Below are positions 43,758 through 53,756 of a stretch of 64,000 nt of DNA, piece by piece (position 1 is the first letter of the stretch; each line of letters starts with the position of its first letter). The notes under the pieces were generated by a model. The model made no database searches. It saw nothing but the letters and a program-made list of their open reading frames with translations, and was not told the origin of the DNA. The stretch is taken from positions 1 through 64,000 of the forward strand of contig JABDLS010000051.1 in NCBI GenBank assembly GCA_013002885.1, given 5' to 3'. The stretch is from Gemmatimonadota bacterium. Its GTDB lineage: Bacteria; Gemmatimonadota; Gemmatimonadetes; Longimicrobiales; Gaopeijiaceae. The position numbers were made by a program, and so were the translations under genes.

Positions 43758-43786
43758 GGGCTGTCCCACAGCCCCGGTAGGCTGTG
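43758..43786 (+). promoter_or_regulatory. overlapping alternative hairpins before the E1 gene
   Basis: GGGCTGT-CCC-ACAGCCC (43758-43774) and CACAGCC-CCGGTA-GGCTGTG (43767-43786) share the central ACAGCC arm, so only one can form at a time. This could be attenuation or a repeated operator. It lies 24 bp before the E1 start. Confidence 0.4.
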
Positions 43787-43810
43787 CGAACCACCCCCGA
43801 ACGCGAACCC

Positions 43811-45949
43811 ATGGCGACAAGCGAACAGGACGTAATACAGGTCTCGGATCTGGCCGGTCTCACCCACGATCAGCTCCTCCGTTTCTATCGGACGATGGTC
43901 GCATCCCGTCGGGTCGACGACCGGGAACAGAGCTTGAAGCGCCAGAACAAGGCCTATTTCCAGATCTCCGGAGCAGGACACGAGGCAGTGGGTGTCGCCC
44001 TCGCCGCCCACTGCGACCCGGATCGCGACTGGTTCTTCCCGTATTACCGGGACCGCGCCCTCATGCTGGCCCTCGGGCAGAGCCCGCTCGACCACCTCCT
44101 GCAGGCAGTGGGTGCCGAAGAAGACCCGGCTTCAGGTGGACGCCAGATGCCTGGCCACTTCGGGGACGTCCGGTTCAACACACCGACGTCCTCGTCCCCC
44201 ACTGGAACGCAGTTCCTGCAAGCGGTGGGTGCCGCCGAGGCCGGAACGAAGATCGCGGCGGTGGATGGGCTGCTGGAGCGTATCGAGTCGTCGTTCGCCG
44301 AGGACGAAGTCGTCATCGTATGTACGGGTGACGGCGCAACGTCCGAGGGCGAGTTCTGGGAGTCGCTGAACACCGCGTGCAATCTCAGTCTTCCCGTGGT
44401 GTACGTGGTCCAGGACAATGGCTATGCCATCAGCGTGCCCGTTGAAGTTCAGACAGCGGGCGGCAGCATCTCGCGGCTGGCATCCGGCTTCCCCGGCCTC
44501 CACGTCGTCGAATGTGACGGAACAGATGTCATCGACAGTTATCGGGCGGCAGGCGAGGCTATCGCATACGCCCGTGAGCGAAGGGGGCCCTCCATGCTCC
44601 ACGCCCACACGACCCGGCCCTACTCCCATTCCATGTCCGACGACGAGCGGGCGTACCGGACTCCGGAAGAGCGTGAGGAGCAGGACATAAAGGACCCCCT
44701 GCGCCGCCTCAGGGAGCTCCTCATCGACTCCGGCGCCACGACAGCCGACGAGCTCGATGTCCTCGAGAAGGACATCCACGACGCGGTGGCCGAGGCCGCC
44801 GATGTGGCCCTCGACAAGCCTCAGCCGGACCCGTCGACGGCGATGAAGCACCTGTTCTCGGAGGATGTCGATCCTACGTCCGCCGACTTCGACACCGAGG
44901 ACCACCCCCGATACGAGAGCGACAAGCTCTTGACCATGGTCGACCTCCTCAACGCGTGCATGCGCTCGGAGATGGAGCGGGACCCACGTATGGTCATCTT
45001 CGGCGAGGACGTAGCTGACGTCTCCCGGGCCGAGATCATCGACGAGGTGAAGGGCAAGGGCGGAGTGTTCAAGGTGACGCACGGCCTGCAGAAGCGGTTC
45101 GGGTCCGAGCGGGTCTACAACTCCCCACTCGCCGAAGCCAACATCGTCGGGCGCGCCATCGGCATGGCGCTACGAGGCTTGAAGCCCGTGGTCGAGATCC
45201 AGTTCTTCGACTACATCTGGCCCGCGATGATGCAGATCCGGAACGAGTTGGCCACCATGCGTTACCGCTCCAACGGGGAGTTCTCCGCTCCGGTGGTGAT
45301 CAGAACCACCTATGGCGGTTATCTGAAGGGTGGTGCGATCTATCACTCCCAGACGGGTGAGACGCTGTTCACCCACTGCCCGGGGCTCCACGTGTGCATG
45401 CCGGCCACCGCCGAGGACGCTGCGGGCCTCCTACGCACGGCGATCCGGTGCGACGACCCCGTTCTGTTCCTGGAGCACAAACACCTCTATCGACAGGTCT
45501 ACAACAAGGGGCGGAATCCGGGCCCCGAGTACATGATCCCCTTCGGGAAGGCCAAGGTGGTGCGAGAGGGCACCGACATTACGCTCGTCACCTGTGGCGC
45601 TTTGGTTAAGCGGAGCATGGATGCGGCGAAGATCGCCGCGGACCAGCACGGCATCGACACCGAGATCATCGACCTGAGAACGGTTCAGCCTTTCGACATG
45701 GAGCGGATCGCCGACTCCGTGAAGAAGACGAACAAGGTCGTGGTCGTCCACGAAGACAGCCTGTCGTGGGGCATCGGTTCCGAGATCGCCGCCCGCATCG
45801 CAGACGAACTCTTCGAGTACCTCGACGGTCCCGTGAGGCGTGTGGCCTCGTTGGACACCTGGGTAGCATATGCGCCGCCGGTGGAGAACGAGATCCTGCC
45901 TCAGGCCGCGGACGTGGCGGAGGCCATCAGGGAGTTGGCGGCGTACTAG
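43811..45949 (+). CDS. fused alpha-beta 2-oxoacid dehydrogenase E1 (branched-chain/pyruvate type)
   Basis: A 712-aa protein joining the usually separate E1 alpha and beta subunits. The alpha half (about 1-360) has the thiamine-diphosphate motif [15 protein letters not shown], ending near QDNGYAIS. The beta half (about 375-712) has [33 protein letters not shown] and [20 protein letters not shown]. It decarboxylates a 2-oxoacid and passes the acyl group to an E2 lipoyl enzyme, not seen here. The 2-oxoisovalerate type is likeliest from the alpha half. I choose the ATG at 43811 over the track start at 43784. Confidence 0.9.
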   Translation: MATSEQDVIQVSDLAGLTHDQLLRFYRTMVASRRVDDREQSLKRQNKAYFQISGAGHEAVGVALAAHCDPDRDWFFPYYRDRALMLALGQSPLDHLLQAVGAEEDPASGGRQMPGHFGDVRFNTPTSSSPTGTQFLQAVGAAEAGTKIAAVDGLLERIESSFAEDEVVIVCTGDGATSEGEFWESLNTACNLSLPVVYVVQDNGYAISVPVEVQTAGGSISRLASGFPGLHVVECDGTDVIDSYRAAGEAIAYARERRGPSMLHAHTTRPYSHSMSDDERAYRTPEEREEQDIKDPLRRLRELLIDSGATTADELDVLEKDIHDAVAEAADVALDKPQPDPSTAMKHLFSEDVDPTSADFDTEDHPRYESDKLLTMVDLLNACMRSEMERDPRMVIFGEDVADVSRAEIIDEVKGKGGVFKVTHGLQKRFGSERVYNSPLAEANIVGRAIGMALRGLKPVVEIQFFDYIWPAMMQIRNELATMRYRSNGEFSAPVVIRTTYGGYLKGGAIYHSQTGETLFTHCPGLHVCMPATAEDAAGLLRTAIRCDDPVLFLEHKHLYRQVYNKGRNPGPEYMIPFGKAKVVREGTDITLVTCGALVKRSMDAAKIAADQHGIDTEIIDLRTVQPFDMERIADSVKKTNKVVVVHEDSLSWGIGSEIAARIADELFEYLDGPVRRVASLDTWVAYAPPVENEILPQAADVAEAIRELAAY

Positions 45950-45987
45950 AACCTCCGGAGCCGCCGACAAGTCCTCTAAGCGAGGGC

Positions 45988-46001
45988 CACCGCGGGCGGT
46001 G
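45988..46001. terminator. perfect inverted repeat between convergent genes
   Basis: CACCGC-GG-GCGGTG in the 52-bp gap between the E1 gene and the convergent barrel-protein gene. There is no T-tract, so it is a weak candidate for a shared terminator. Confidence 0.3.
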
Positions 46002-46520
46002 CTAGAGCCGCAGTCCGAACGTCAGAGGTATGAGCGTCGAGTCGGAATCGCCGCCGATCTTGATGTACCGGATCTCCGCGAAGGCACCGACCCCGGTGCC
46101 AGCCCCTCCGATGTTGACGCCGAACCCGCCGTGGTACCCATTGTCGTTGGCCTTCACGGTCGCACCCACGGGGCCCGCCTCGATCTGATAGGCCCCCAGC
46201 CCGGCAAGGAAATAGGGGACGAGTCCGATGCCCGGGAGATTGTACACCACGCTCAAGGTGCCGCCGAGCACCTGGGTGTCCTCCAGGCCCGTCTGCGAAG
46301 ATCCGAGGCGATGGAAGAACCCGTCGCCTCGAAGTCCCAGAGGGATCGTGGGGATGGAGACGAACAGCCCCACCTGCCCGTGGTAGCCGGCATCCGCCGC
46401 GTCGGACAGCGTACCCGTCGGCGCCGTAAAGCCACCGGCCACCATGAAGCGCGGCTGAGCCTCCGCCGCCGCGGGGACCAGCGCAGCGAGAAGGAAGACG
46501 ATGGCGATGGTTCGGCGCAT
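46002..46520 (-). CDS. small outer-membrane beta-barrel protein
   Basis: A 172-aa precursor with a signal peptide (MRRTIAIVFLLAALVPAAAEAQ). I use the ATG at 46520 for that reason; the track start at 46616 lacks a signal. The mature part has alternating, glycine-rich strands (GQVGLFVSIPTIPLGLRGDGFF, YFLAGLGAYQIE, GGFGVNIGGAGTGVG) of an OmpW/OmpX-type small barrel and ends with LTFGLRL. Function is unknown. It is divergent from the lipoprotein gene. Confidence 0.78.
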   Translation of the reverse strand: MRRTIAIVFLLAALVPAAAEAQPRFMVAGGFTAPTGTLSDAADAGYHGQVGLFVSIPTIPLGLRGDGFFHRLGSSQTGLEDTQVLGGTLSVVYNLPGIGLVPYFLAGLGAYQIEAGPVGATVKANDNGYHGGFGVNIGGAGTGVGAFAEIRYIKIGGDSDSTLIPLTFGLRL

Positions 46521-46764
46521 TTTTCGAGGTTCCCCGGATGTGGCACGAATCTTGGACTCTGAAGCTCGCGCAACACCTCGACGCGAGGCAAGGATGAACC
46601 GCGACAGCCGTATCACGGCCTTTCTGGCGGGGGTTTACGCCCCGGACGGGCCGTGGTGGCCGTCACTTCTTTCCATCGCGGGGGAAAAAGGTTCCGTCCG
46701 TCGAGGGCGGCCGACTACATTTGTTTCCATCTGCTGGGGGGTGGGTGGGCTGAGGAATATTCAA

Positions 46765-48045
46765 GTGGACACATTGACCATGATTCACAAGCTCGCACTC
46801 TCCAGTCTCGCAATCGTCGCGCTCACCGGCTGCTATGAGCAGGTGCTCGTGCCCGACGACGAGTCCGACGGACGGATCGAGATCACCAACGACGAGTTCG
46901 AACTCGATCAGAGGGTGAGCTACCCCGAATCCGACGTGCCCATCAACGCACCACCTGCTGCGGAAGCGAATGGACCGGCCGCGGCGGGTCCAGCCCGTGC
47001 ACCGGCCTCGATCTCCTTGACCCTTCTGGCCGAGGCCGTCCCGCCCATCGTGGCCGGTCAGCCCGTTCAGGCGACCTCGGTCTGGCTGAACTCGGAATCC
47101 AAAGCGGTCGTCAGCTACAATCTTCGAGGGTCGGCGGCCCTGGGCGCCCTGGACTACTTCATCCAATTGACGAAGAAGACGCCCAAGCTGCTATCCACGG
47201 CCGTCTTCCTGGACACGGACATCAACGCGGTGTCCATGGACGGCACCTTCGCCTATGCCGCCCAGGCTTCGTCCGACGTGGCGCTCGCCTCCCCGGCCGT
47301 ACTGGAGCGCCTTCGCTTCCTCGGCAACAAGTTCACCCTGGACGGCAACCTCCAGGCGCAGCTACCGAGCTTCGCGGCGACGAGCACCGTGAGCACCGGC
47401 TCCATCATCTACGCCACGTCCGGCAACGCGGGTAGTGTCGTCGCCCTCGACGCCAACGACCTCAGCGTGCTCGGGGAGTACGCCCTCGAAGACGCCCGTT
47501 GGGTGGCCTGGGACCAAGCCGGTGGAAGGATCGTCGTTGCTCAGGGCACGCCGGGTAGGCTCTCCGTCTTTGAAGAAGGGGTATTTCCCGGTGGTTCCAT
47601 GAATCTCATCGCCACGCACTCCTTTCCTGGCGCCGATGTCGCCGAGTCCAAGTCCACGGTGGAGATCCATGGAGGCAAAGCCTTCGTCGCGGCTGGACCC
47701 GAAGGCGTTCAGATCGTCTGCCTCGACAACGGGCAGATCGTAGGATCGGTCCCACGGCCCGATCCGGCTTCGGTGGGGCTCGACCCGTCCGTAGTCGTGA
47801 CCAACTCCGTGACGGTTCAGGACGACCTGATGTTCATATCCAATGGTGAGGCGGGGGTCTACGCAGCCGCGGCCGAGGACTCGTTCGAGACGAGCGCCTG
47901 CGACGATCCCCAGGACGTCACCGTTCTGGGCAGCCTCCAGTTCGGCCTCCTCCAGTCGGTGAACCATGTGGTGTACCGGAACGAGTACCTCTACGTGGCC
48001 GCCGGACTCGGCGGCATCAAGATCGTCGAGGTGGAGCTGAACTGA
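46765..48045 (+). CDS. lipoprotein with beta-propeller-like repeats
   Basis: A 426-aa precursor ending its signal in LAIVALTGC, a good lipobox. The start is probably the GTG at 46765, which has GAGGA 8 nt upstream; an in-frame ATG at 46780 has no such site. The mature part begins acidic, then has beta-rich repeats (INAVSMDGTFAYAAQ, GSVVALDANDLSVLGEYAL, GVQIVCLDNGQIVGSV and YLYVAAGLGGIKIVEV). The last resembles LVIVD-type propeller repeats. It is likely an envelope surface or periplasmic protein. Confidence 0.78.
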   Translation: MDTLTMIHKLALSSLAIVALTGCYEQVLVPDDESDGRIEITNDEFELDQRVSYPESDVPINAPPAAEANGPAAAGPARAPASISLTLLAEAVPPIVAGQPVQATSVWLNSESKAVVSYNLRGSAALGALDYFIQLTKKTPKLLSTAVFLDTDINAVSMDGTFAYAAQASSDVALASPAVLERLRFLGNKFTLDGNLQAQLPSFAATSTVSTGSIIYATSGNAGSVVALDANDLSVLGEYALEDARWVAWDQAGGRIVVAQGTPGRLSVFEEGVFPGGSMNLIATHSFPGADVAESKSTVEIHGGKAFVAAGPEGVQIVCLDNGQIVGSVPRPDPASVGLDPSVVVTNSVTVQDDLMFISNGEAGVYAAAAEDSFETSACDDPQDVTVLGSLQFGLLQSVNHVVYRNEYLYVAAGLGGIKIVEVELN

Positions 48046-48049
48046 GGGC

Positions 48050-50272
48050 TCAGAACATCCAGCTGACGCCGAATACCACAGCCAGGTAGTCGTACCCGTC
48101 GCCGCCGGCTGAGAACGAGGTCAAACTGGCCGTCGAATACGACACTGCCAACGAGACCTCGCTGACGGCAGCCAGGCGGCGCCCCACCCTCCCATTGCCT
48201 CTCATGGCAAAGGTAGGATCACCATCGGTGGTGACCTGCTCGACTCCCGGGGCCAGCTCCACCAGGAACGTCCAAGGCGCCGGTTGGTGCAGCCAGGTCC
48301 CGGCCACCTCGGCAATGCCATAGAAGTCCGGGTCGAAGTAGCCGTCGAAGAGGTTCTTCTCGAAGGAGAACCCCCTGAAGCTGGCCCCGAGGGAGAAGGC
48401 CTGGCCCACGCCCCGGGTAGCGCTGACGAGAAAACTCCTCCGCCCGTTGGACTCGGTGCCCGAGTAGGACCCGATTCCCACCTGGCCGTCCACCCGCCAG
48501 TCCAGGTTCGGCCTCCATCGCCCGGTGACGAGGAACTGCGTGGCGCGGACTCCTCGGTCGGTGAGGGCGGCGGTGTCGTCCAACCCCCTGGATGACAGCT
48601 CGGCCGTGACGTCCAGCCGGTGCCGTTGAGGCGAGCGCGCCGAGGCCCGGTAGGCCAGGAACGCGGGATCACCGAATCCGTCTGACACGCTGCCCCCGAC
48701 GCCGGCGGTGAGCATCCAACCCGGGTCCAGCTCGTACGTACCGGTGGCCAGGACTCCGCGAGCTGTGCGGTCCAGCGTTCCCAGGGTCAGGTCCTGGCGG
48801 AGATCCCGTTGGTACGCTTCGGCGTGGACCTCCAGCCGCGGCATGGGATGGAAGCGGCCCACCAACGAGGTCGTCACCATACGGTTTCCGTCGGAGTCGT
48901 CCTCACCTCGGACCGAGGGCCTCACCCGGGGCGCCGCGGCGAGCTCCGCCGTCCGGAGCTGATCGCGTATGGACGCGTCGTTCGGTGCGAGCGACGAGGC
49001 GCGCCGGAACGCCTCGATGGCTGCCCCACCCCTACCCTGCCATCGGTAGACCTCTCCCAGGACGCCCCAGGCCACGCCACTGTCGGCATTCGCCTCCACC
49101 GCTCGGCGCGCCGATCTCTCGGCTTCGACGAACCGTCCGGCCCATCCTAGGGTCCGGGCCCGACCGCTAAGGGCCCGCACGTCGCCCGGGCCCAGCTCGA
49201 GGGCTCGCGCGTACTCCTCCACGGCACCATCGAAGTCGCCTGAAAAGCCCCGTGCCCGGGCAAGGCCGAGGCGAGCCTCGACATCGTCGGGGCTTTGACG
49301 TACGAGTTCGAGGTAGACGTCGATGGACTGCTCGTAGCGCTGCGCCCAGGCCAGCGCCCGCGCCCGATCCCGCCTCGCCGTCGAGTGCTCCGGCGCGATC
49401 GCCAGCAGCTCGTCGTAGCTGGCGAGAGCCTCATCCGACCGACCGGCCCAGGAGTAGAATACGGCCAAGGTCGCGAGGGCGTCGGCGTGTCCGGGTTCGA
49501 TGCTGAGCACCCCCTCGACGGCCGTGGTCGCCTCTCGCAGCCGACCGGACCACGCCAATACCCGAGCGCGTGCCAGGCGGGCCTCCAGGTTTCCCGCGTC
49601 CAGGGCGACGAGCCGATCGAGAAGCTCGAGCGCACGCCCGTATTCCGCGTCCCATCCGTGCATCAGCCCGCGGCGAAGAAGAGCCATACGGTCGTCAGGG
49701 TCGTTGCCCAACCGTTCGTCGTAGAGGCTGCGGGCCTCATCGGTGTCTCCCGCGAGCCACGCCTGCTCGGCCTCGTCCTGGTCGCCGACCTCGGCCCCGG
49801 GTAGACGACCAAGGTACTCCAGTGCCGTGGGATGGTCGGGTGCGTACTGTAGCACCTCGTTGAACCGACTGCGCACCGCAGCCAGATCCCCGTTCCGCCA
49901 GGAGACGAGCCCGAGGCCCACGAGGGCGTCGACATTGTTCGGCTCGGCTCGCACCACCACGTCGAAAAGGCGCATGCCCCCTGGTGTGTCGCCCTGCCGA
50001 AGGGCCACATACCCCAACCCGGTCCTCGCGTACTGGTCGTTTTCGCAGCGATCGAGGGCAGCCTCGAAACGTGTGCGAGCCTCTGTCAGGTCGCCCTGGG
50101 AGTAGGCGACCCACCCGGCTTCCGCATCGGCGGACGACGCGCTCGGACAAGGGTCCTGAGCCAGGAGCGTGACCGGATGGCCGGTACCGGCGACGACCAT
50201 CCCGATGAACGCGACCGCGCCCACGCGAGACAGGAGGCGGATGAGGACACCGAGACGGGGGTCGAGCTTCAT
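48050..50272 (-). CDS. TPR protein with C-terminal outer-membrane barrel (YaiO-like)
   Basis: A protein of about 740 aa with a signal region near AFIGMVVAGTGHPVTLLAQ. TPR units span about 45-430 (for example ARTGLGYVALRQGDTPGGMRLFDVVVRAEPNN). About 300 residues of beta-strand-rich barrel follow, ending FGVSWMF with a terminal aromatic residue. This layout resembles YaiO-type proteins, in which a periplasmic TPR part leads to a barrel. I prefer the ATG at 50272 over the TTG at 50281. It is last in a minus-strand run starting with ridA-like. Confidence 0.82.
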   Translation of the reverse strand: MKLDPRLGVLIRLLSRVGAVAFIGMVVAGTGHPVTLLAQDPCPSASSADAEAGWVAYSQGDLTEARTRFEAALDRCENDQYARTGLGYVALRQGDTPGGMRLFDVVVRAEPNNVDALVGLGLVSWRNGDLAAVRSRFNEVLQYAPDHPTALEYLGRLPGAEVGDQDEAEQAWLAGDTDEARSLYDERLGNDPDDRMALLRRGLMHGWDAEYGRALELLDRLVALDAGNLEARLARARVLAWSGRLREATTAVEGVLSIEPGHADALATLAVFYSWAGRSDEALASYDELLAIAPEHSTARRDRARALAWAQRYEQSIDVYLELVRQSPDDVEARLGLARARGFSGDFDGAVEEYARALELGPGDVRALSGRARTLGWAGRFVEAERSARRAVEANADSGVAWGVLGEVYRWQGRGGAAIEAFRRASSLAPNDASIRDQLRTAELAAAPRVRPSVRGEDDSDGNRMVTTSLVGRFHPMPRLEVHAEAYQRDLRQDLTLGTLDRTARGVLATGTYELDPGWMLTAGVGGSVSDGFGDPAFLAYRASARSPQRHRLDVTAELSSRGLDDTAALTDRGVRATQFLVTGRWRPNLDWRVDGQVGIGSYSGTESNGRRSFLVSATRGVGQAFSLGASFRGFSFEKNLFDGYFDPDFYGIAEVAGTWLHQPAPWTFLVELAPGVEQVTTDGDPTFAMRGNGRVGRRLAAVSEVSLAVSYSTASLTSFSAGGDGYDYLAVVFGVSWMF

Positions 50273-50322
50273 GACGGGCAATTCAGCCCTTTCGACCGCC
50301 AGGGGTCAAGGGTCATGCCGCG

Positions 50323-51495
50323 TCACACCACGCGCACGTCTTCTCCGGTCTCGTCCACCCATGCCCTGAGTCCGCCGCTGAGGTTGCTCACCCCCTCGCG
50401 CCCCGCATCCAGAAGTCGTCGGGCAGCCGTCAGACTTCGCTGGCCGGTCCTGCAGTACGCTACGACGGGTCGGTCCGTCGGGATCTCCTCGAGCCGCTTG
50501 CCGAGCTCGCTCAATGGAACCAGGCGTGCGCCGTACTCCGACAGATTCCCGACGGCCCACTCCCATGGCTCACGGACGTCCACGAGATAGGGTGGCGCGT
50601 CGGATTCGAGCTGATCCCGAAGCTGAGCCGGCTGGATCTCGAGTACATCGGCTACGGCGCCGGACCCGGTAGGCTCCTCGGCATCCGACTTCACCCCGCA
50701 GAAGACTTCGTAGTCTATGAGCTCCGTCACGGTGGGCTCGTCTCCACACGCCGGGCAGGCTGGATTTCGGCGCAGAGCCACCTCCCGCCAGGTCATTTCG
50801 AGGGCGTCGAAGATCTGGAGTCTCCCCGCCAGCGTCCGGCCGACGCCGAGGAGGAGCTTGATCGTCTCCATGGCCTGGGCCGCTCCGATGATGCCCGGCA
50901 ACGCGCCCAGGACGCCCCCTTCGGCGCAGTTGGGGACCAGCCCTGGGGGTGGCGGCTCGCGGAATAGGCATCGATAGCACGGGCCGTCTTCCGTGGAGAA
51001 GACGGAAACCTGCCCCTCCCACCGGAAGACCGATCCGTAGACGTTGGGCTTGCCCAGTATCACACAGGCATCGTTGACCAGATAGCGGGTCGGGAAGTTG
51101 TCCGTGCCATCCACGACGACGTCGTAGTCCGCGAGGATCTCCAGCGCGTTCTCGGACGAGAGACGTGCCGAGTGGAGGACGAGTTTGACGTGGGGGTTCA
51201 CGTCCCGAAGTCGATCCGCGGCCGAATCCAACTTGCTTCGTCCGACGTCGGAGGTACCGTGAAGCAGCTGACGCTGGAGGTTGCTCTCGTCGACGGTGTC
51301 GAAGTCGACGATCCCGAGGGTGCCCACTCCGGCAGCTGCGAGGTAGAGCGTCAGCGGTGACCCCAACCCTCCCGCCCCTACACACAACACGCGGCCAGCC
51401 TTCAGACGTCGCTGGCCGTCGACGCCCACGTTGGGCAGCGCCAGGTGGCGGGCGTAGCGGTAGAGTTCGTCGCGTTCGAGTTCGGGAAGGGTCAT
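50323..51495 (-). CDS. moeB: MoeB/ThiF-type adenylyltransferase fused to rhodanese
   Basis: A 390-aa protein. The E1-like adenylyltransferase domain (about 1-245) has RYARHLALPNVG, CVGAGGLGSPLTLYLAAAGVG and zinc CxxC pairs (CYRC, CPAC). The rhodanese domain (about 285-390) has the active-site cysteine in VVAYCRTGQRS. Such MoeZ/MoeBR proteins activate a sulfur-carrier protein and pass it sulfur for molybdopterin, thiamine or thiolated cofactors. No carrier gene is visible. The ATG at 51495 is used; the track start at 51699 lies in the upstream gene. Confidence 0.93.
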   Translation of the reverse strand: MTLPELERDELYRYARHLALPNVGVDGQRRLKAGRVLCVGAGGLGSPLTLYLAAAGVGTLGIVDFDTVDESNLQRQLLHGTSDVGRSKLDSAADRLRDVNPHVKLVLHSARLSSENALEILADYDVVVDGTDNFPTRYLVNDACVILGKPNVYGSVFRWEGQVSVFSTEDGPCYRCLFREPPPPGLVPNCAEGGVLGALPGIIGAAQAMETIKLLLGVGRTLAGRLQIFDALEMTWREVALRRNPACPACGDEPTVTELIDYEVFCGVKSDAEEPTGSGAVADVLEIQPAQLRDQLESDAPPYLVDVREPWEWAVGNLSEYGARLVPLSELGKRLEEIPTDRPVVAYCRTGQRSLTAARRLLDAGREGVSNLSGGLRAWVDETGEDVRVV

Positions 51496-51512
51496 GAGGA
51501 GGTCATACCCCC

Positions 51513-53747
51513 CTACGGCGCCATCCGGTGGGGCGAGCCGCGAAGCCCGCCCTCGGAAACGATCTGGAACGCCAGAGCATCCTCCTCGAGAGCTCGCACC
51601 ACTTCGGGGTCCCCGCCGGAGAGCTCGACGACGTTCGACAGCTGAAGAGCCAGCACGTAGTACTGGAAGGGGATCATGAGGGTCGACCGGTCCGCCCATA
51701 TGTCACGGTCACGAAGACCTCGGAAGAGGTAGACCTCGTCGTACAGCCTTAGGCTCTGCTCCAGGTCGTACCAGTCGGCGCCGTACTCAGGCGCCCCCTG
51801 CACCAGCCCCAGATGCTCGTCGGTCTCGAGGTTTCTGAGATCCAGCTTGGTCGTGAGGCCGTGGCGGACACCCCATCGCTCCAACCCGAGCTGGGTCATG
51901 AGGCCGGCCGACGACGAGAAGAAGATGGGACGCTCTCCGACGGAATCGTTGATGATCCGGAGCGCCAGTTGCTGGGCCCGGTCCAGGACCATTCCCTGGG
52001 GATAGGTGACCGCCAGCTTCGGAAAGGGGATGGTCATGTCTTCCGGCAATCGCATGGCCGAGACCGAATCCATCACATCCTGGCTCAGCACCGTGACGGA
52101 TTGGCTCGGCACGGGGCGCTCGTCGTGGAGGTCCGGAAACGTCCCAGGGTCGTAGGTGCGCTGCCTGGCCGGAGACGTCAGATCCTGGAGCTGCTTCGGA
52201 TACCAGTCGGTGTAGAGGTACTGGCCGACGACGACGGTCACGTCTTTCCGGATGCCCTCGACCTCCTGGAGATACCAGAGGGGAAAGGTGTCATTGTCGC
52301 CATTGGTGAAGAGCACGCCGTAAGGTTCGACACTCATGAGGAGGTCGAACGCCCAATCCCTGGCTGCGTAGTCAGCGCTCCGGGTGGCCCAGCTCCAGTT
52401 GAGCATGAGAGGGATGAACGCGATGACCAGGACAGGCGATGCGGCGCCGAAGTTCCTTCGTGTGCCGCCCATGGCCGAGGCCAAGGTGTGCCAGGTCCAC
52501 GCGACACCCATTCCCGCCAGTGTCCCCCAGAAGAGGAAGCCGGCGACGAAGAAGTAGTCGCGCTCGCGAACCTCCCGCAGAGACTGGTCCAGACCGGCGT
52601 GGAGGGAGTACCCATGCCGGAAGTTGAGGTAGACGACCAAGCCGACCGTGAGGGTGCCCGCGAGTACGGCGAGGTAGGCGAAAAGGGGTCGGTCCACCCT
52701 CCACACCGACGCCAGCCCCACCGCACCGAGGACCAGGAAGAGAAGGGTGAACGGGAGACGCGCCGTCTGAGGAAGCTCGGATGGGTGCAGGCCGCGGGCC
52801 CATTGCCACTCGAAGTACTGCAGGTACGTGGCCATCTGGGCGCCGAACGTCGCCTTCCGCTGGGTGACAGGCGGCGTCTGGTACTGCTCTCGCGTCAGGT
52901 TCGCAGACAGGCCAGGACATCCCGCCCTACCCATGGTGAACACAGACACCGCCGCGCCGGTGGCCGACTCGCAGGTCGGGTCCCCTTCGTTGATGACCGG
53001 GTCGAGTGAGGCACGGATGGGGAGGACGAAGTTGAATGAAATTCCAACCGCCACCAGGATGGCGGCACGCACCACGAAGTCCGCCCGAAGGAGTCGAGGA
53101 GCCCCCGCCATGAGCACCAGAACCCCGAGGGCCGGCGCGGGAAGCACCGACATGAGATGGCTGGTCGAACCGATGGCCATGAGGAAGACCGCCGTGAGGA
53201 GCAAGCGCTCACTCCCCGCTTCGCCCCGTCGATCATACCAACGAACCGCGAGCCACGAGACCGCGGCGATGATCATCACCGAGAGCGTGTACACCTTCTC
53301 GTTTACGTTCGACTGATTCCAGACCGTGAACGCGGTGGCGCCGATGATCGCCGATGCGCCCGCCCCATACCTGGCGAGGGTGGGTTGGGCGAAATACCCC
53401 ACGAGTACACGGTGGGCGACCAGGAAGAAGAACCCCGTCGCTACGGCGCTGGTCGCCGCCGCGAAGAGGTTGATCCGAACGGCCACCGAGAGGCCTGTGG
53501 GCGCCAGGAGGAGGCTCCACACCTTGGCCACGACGACGAAGAACGGATTTCCCGGCGGATGGGGAATCCCGAGGATGTGCGCTGTGGCGATGTACTCGCT
53601 GGTGTCCCAAAACGCCGTCGTCGGCGCCAGCGTCGCCACGTACAGAAGGAAAGCCCCCAACCCCGCCACGACCGCACCCAGCCAAGGCGTTCCGTCCGCC
53701 CGTTCCCCGGCCCCGATGGACGGGTTCTTCGAATCGTCGTCAGCCAT
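51513..53747 (-). CDS. DUF2723-family multi-pass membrane protein
   Basis: A 744-aa protein with many transmembrane segments. The N-terminal block LAPTTAFWDTSEYIATAHILGIPHPPGNPFF is the signature of DUF2723/TMEM260-related proteins, distantly related to protein O-mannosyltransferases. The aspartate in FWDTSEY could be the catalytic base. The soluble C-terminal part includes NGDNDTFPLWYLQEVEGIRKDV. It may glycosylate exported proteins, by analogy only. It sits 9 bp after the PLP-enzyme gene in one operon. Confidence 0.9.
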   Translation of the reverse strand: MADDDSKNPSIGAGERADGTPWLGAVVAGLGAFLLYVATLAPTTAFWDTSEYIATAHILGIPHPPGNPFFVVVAKVWSLLLAPTGLSVAVRINLFAAATSAVATGFFFLVAHRVLVGYFAQPTLARYGAGASAIIGATAFTVWNQSNVNEKVYTLSVMIIAAVSWLAVRWYDRRGEAGSERLLLTAVFLMAIGSTSHLMSVLPAPALGVLVLMAGAPRLLRADFVVRAAILVAVGISFNFVLPIRASLDPVINEGDPTCESATGAAVSVFTMGRAGCPGLSANLTREQYQTPPVTQRKATFGAQMATYLQYFEWQWARGLHPSELPQTARLPFTLLFLVLGAVGLASVWRVDRPLFAYLAVLAGTLTVGLVVYLNFRHGYSLHAGLDQSLREVRERDYFFVAGFLFWGTLAGMGVAWTWHTLASAMGGTRRNFGAASPVLVIAFIPLMLNWSWATRSADYAARDWAFDLLMSVEPYGVLFTNGDNDTFPLWYLQEVEGIRKDVTVVVGQYLYTDWYPKQLQDLTSPARQRTYDPGTFPDLHDERPVPSQSVTVLSQDVMDSVSAMRLPEDMTIPFPKLAVTYPQGMVLDRAQQLALRIINDSVGERPIFFSSSAGLMTQLGLERWGVRHGLTTKLDLRNLETDEHLGLVQGAPEYGADWYDLEQSLRLYDEVYLFRGLRDRDIWADRSTLMIPFQYYVLALQLSNVVELSGGDPEVVRALEEDALAFQIVSEGGLRGSPHRMAP

Positions 53748-53756
53748 GGTTCTCCC

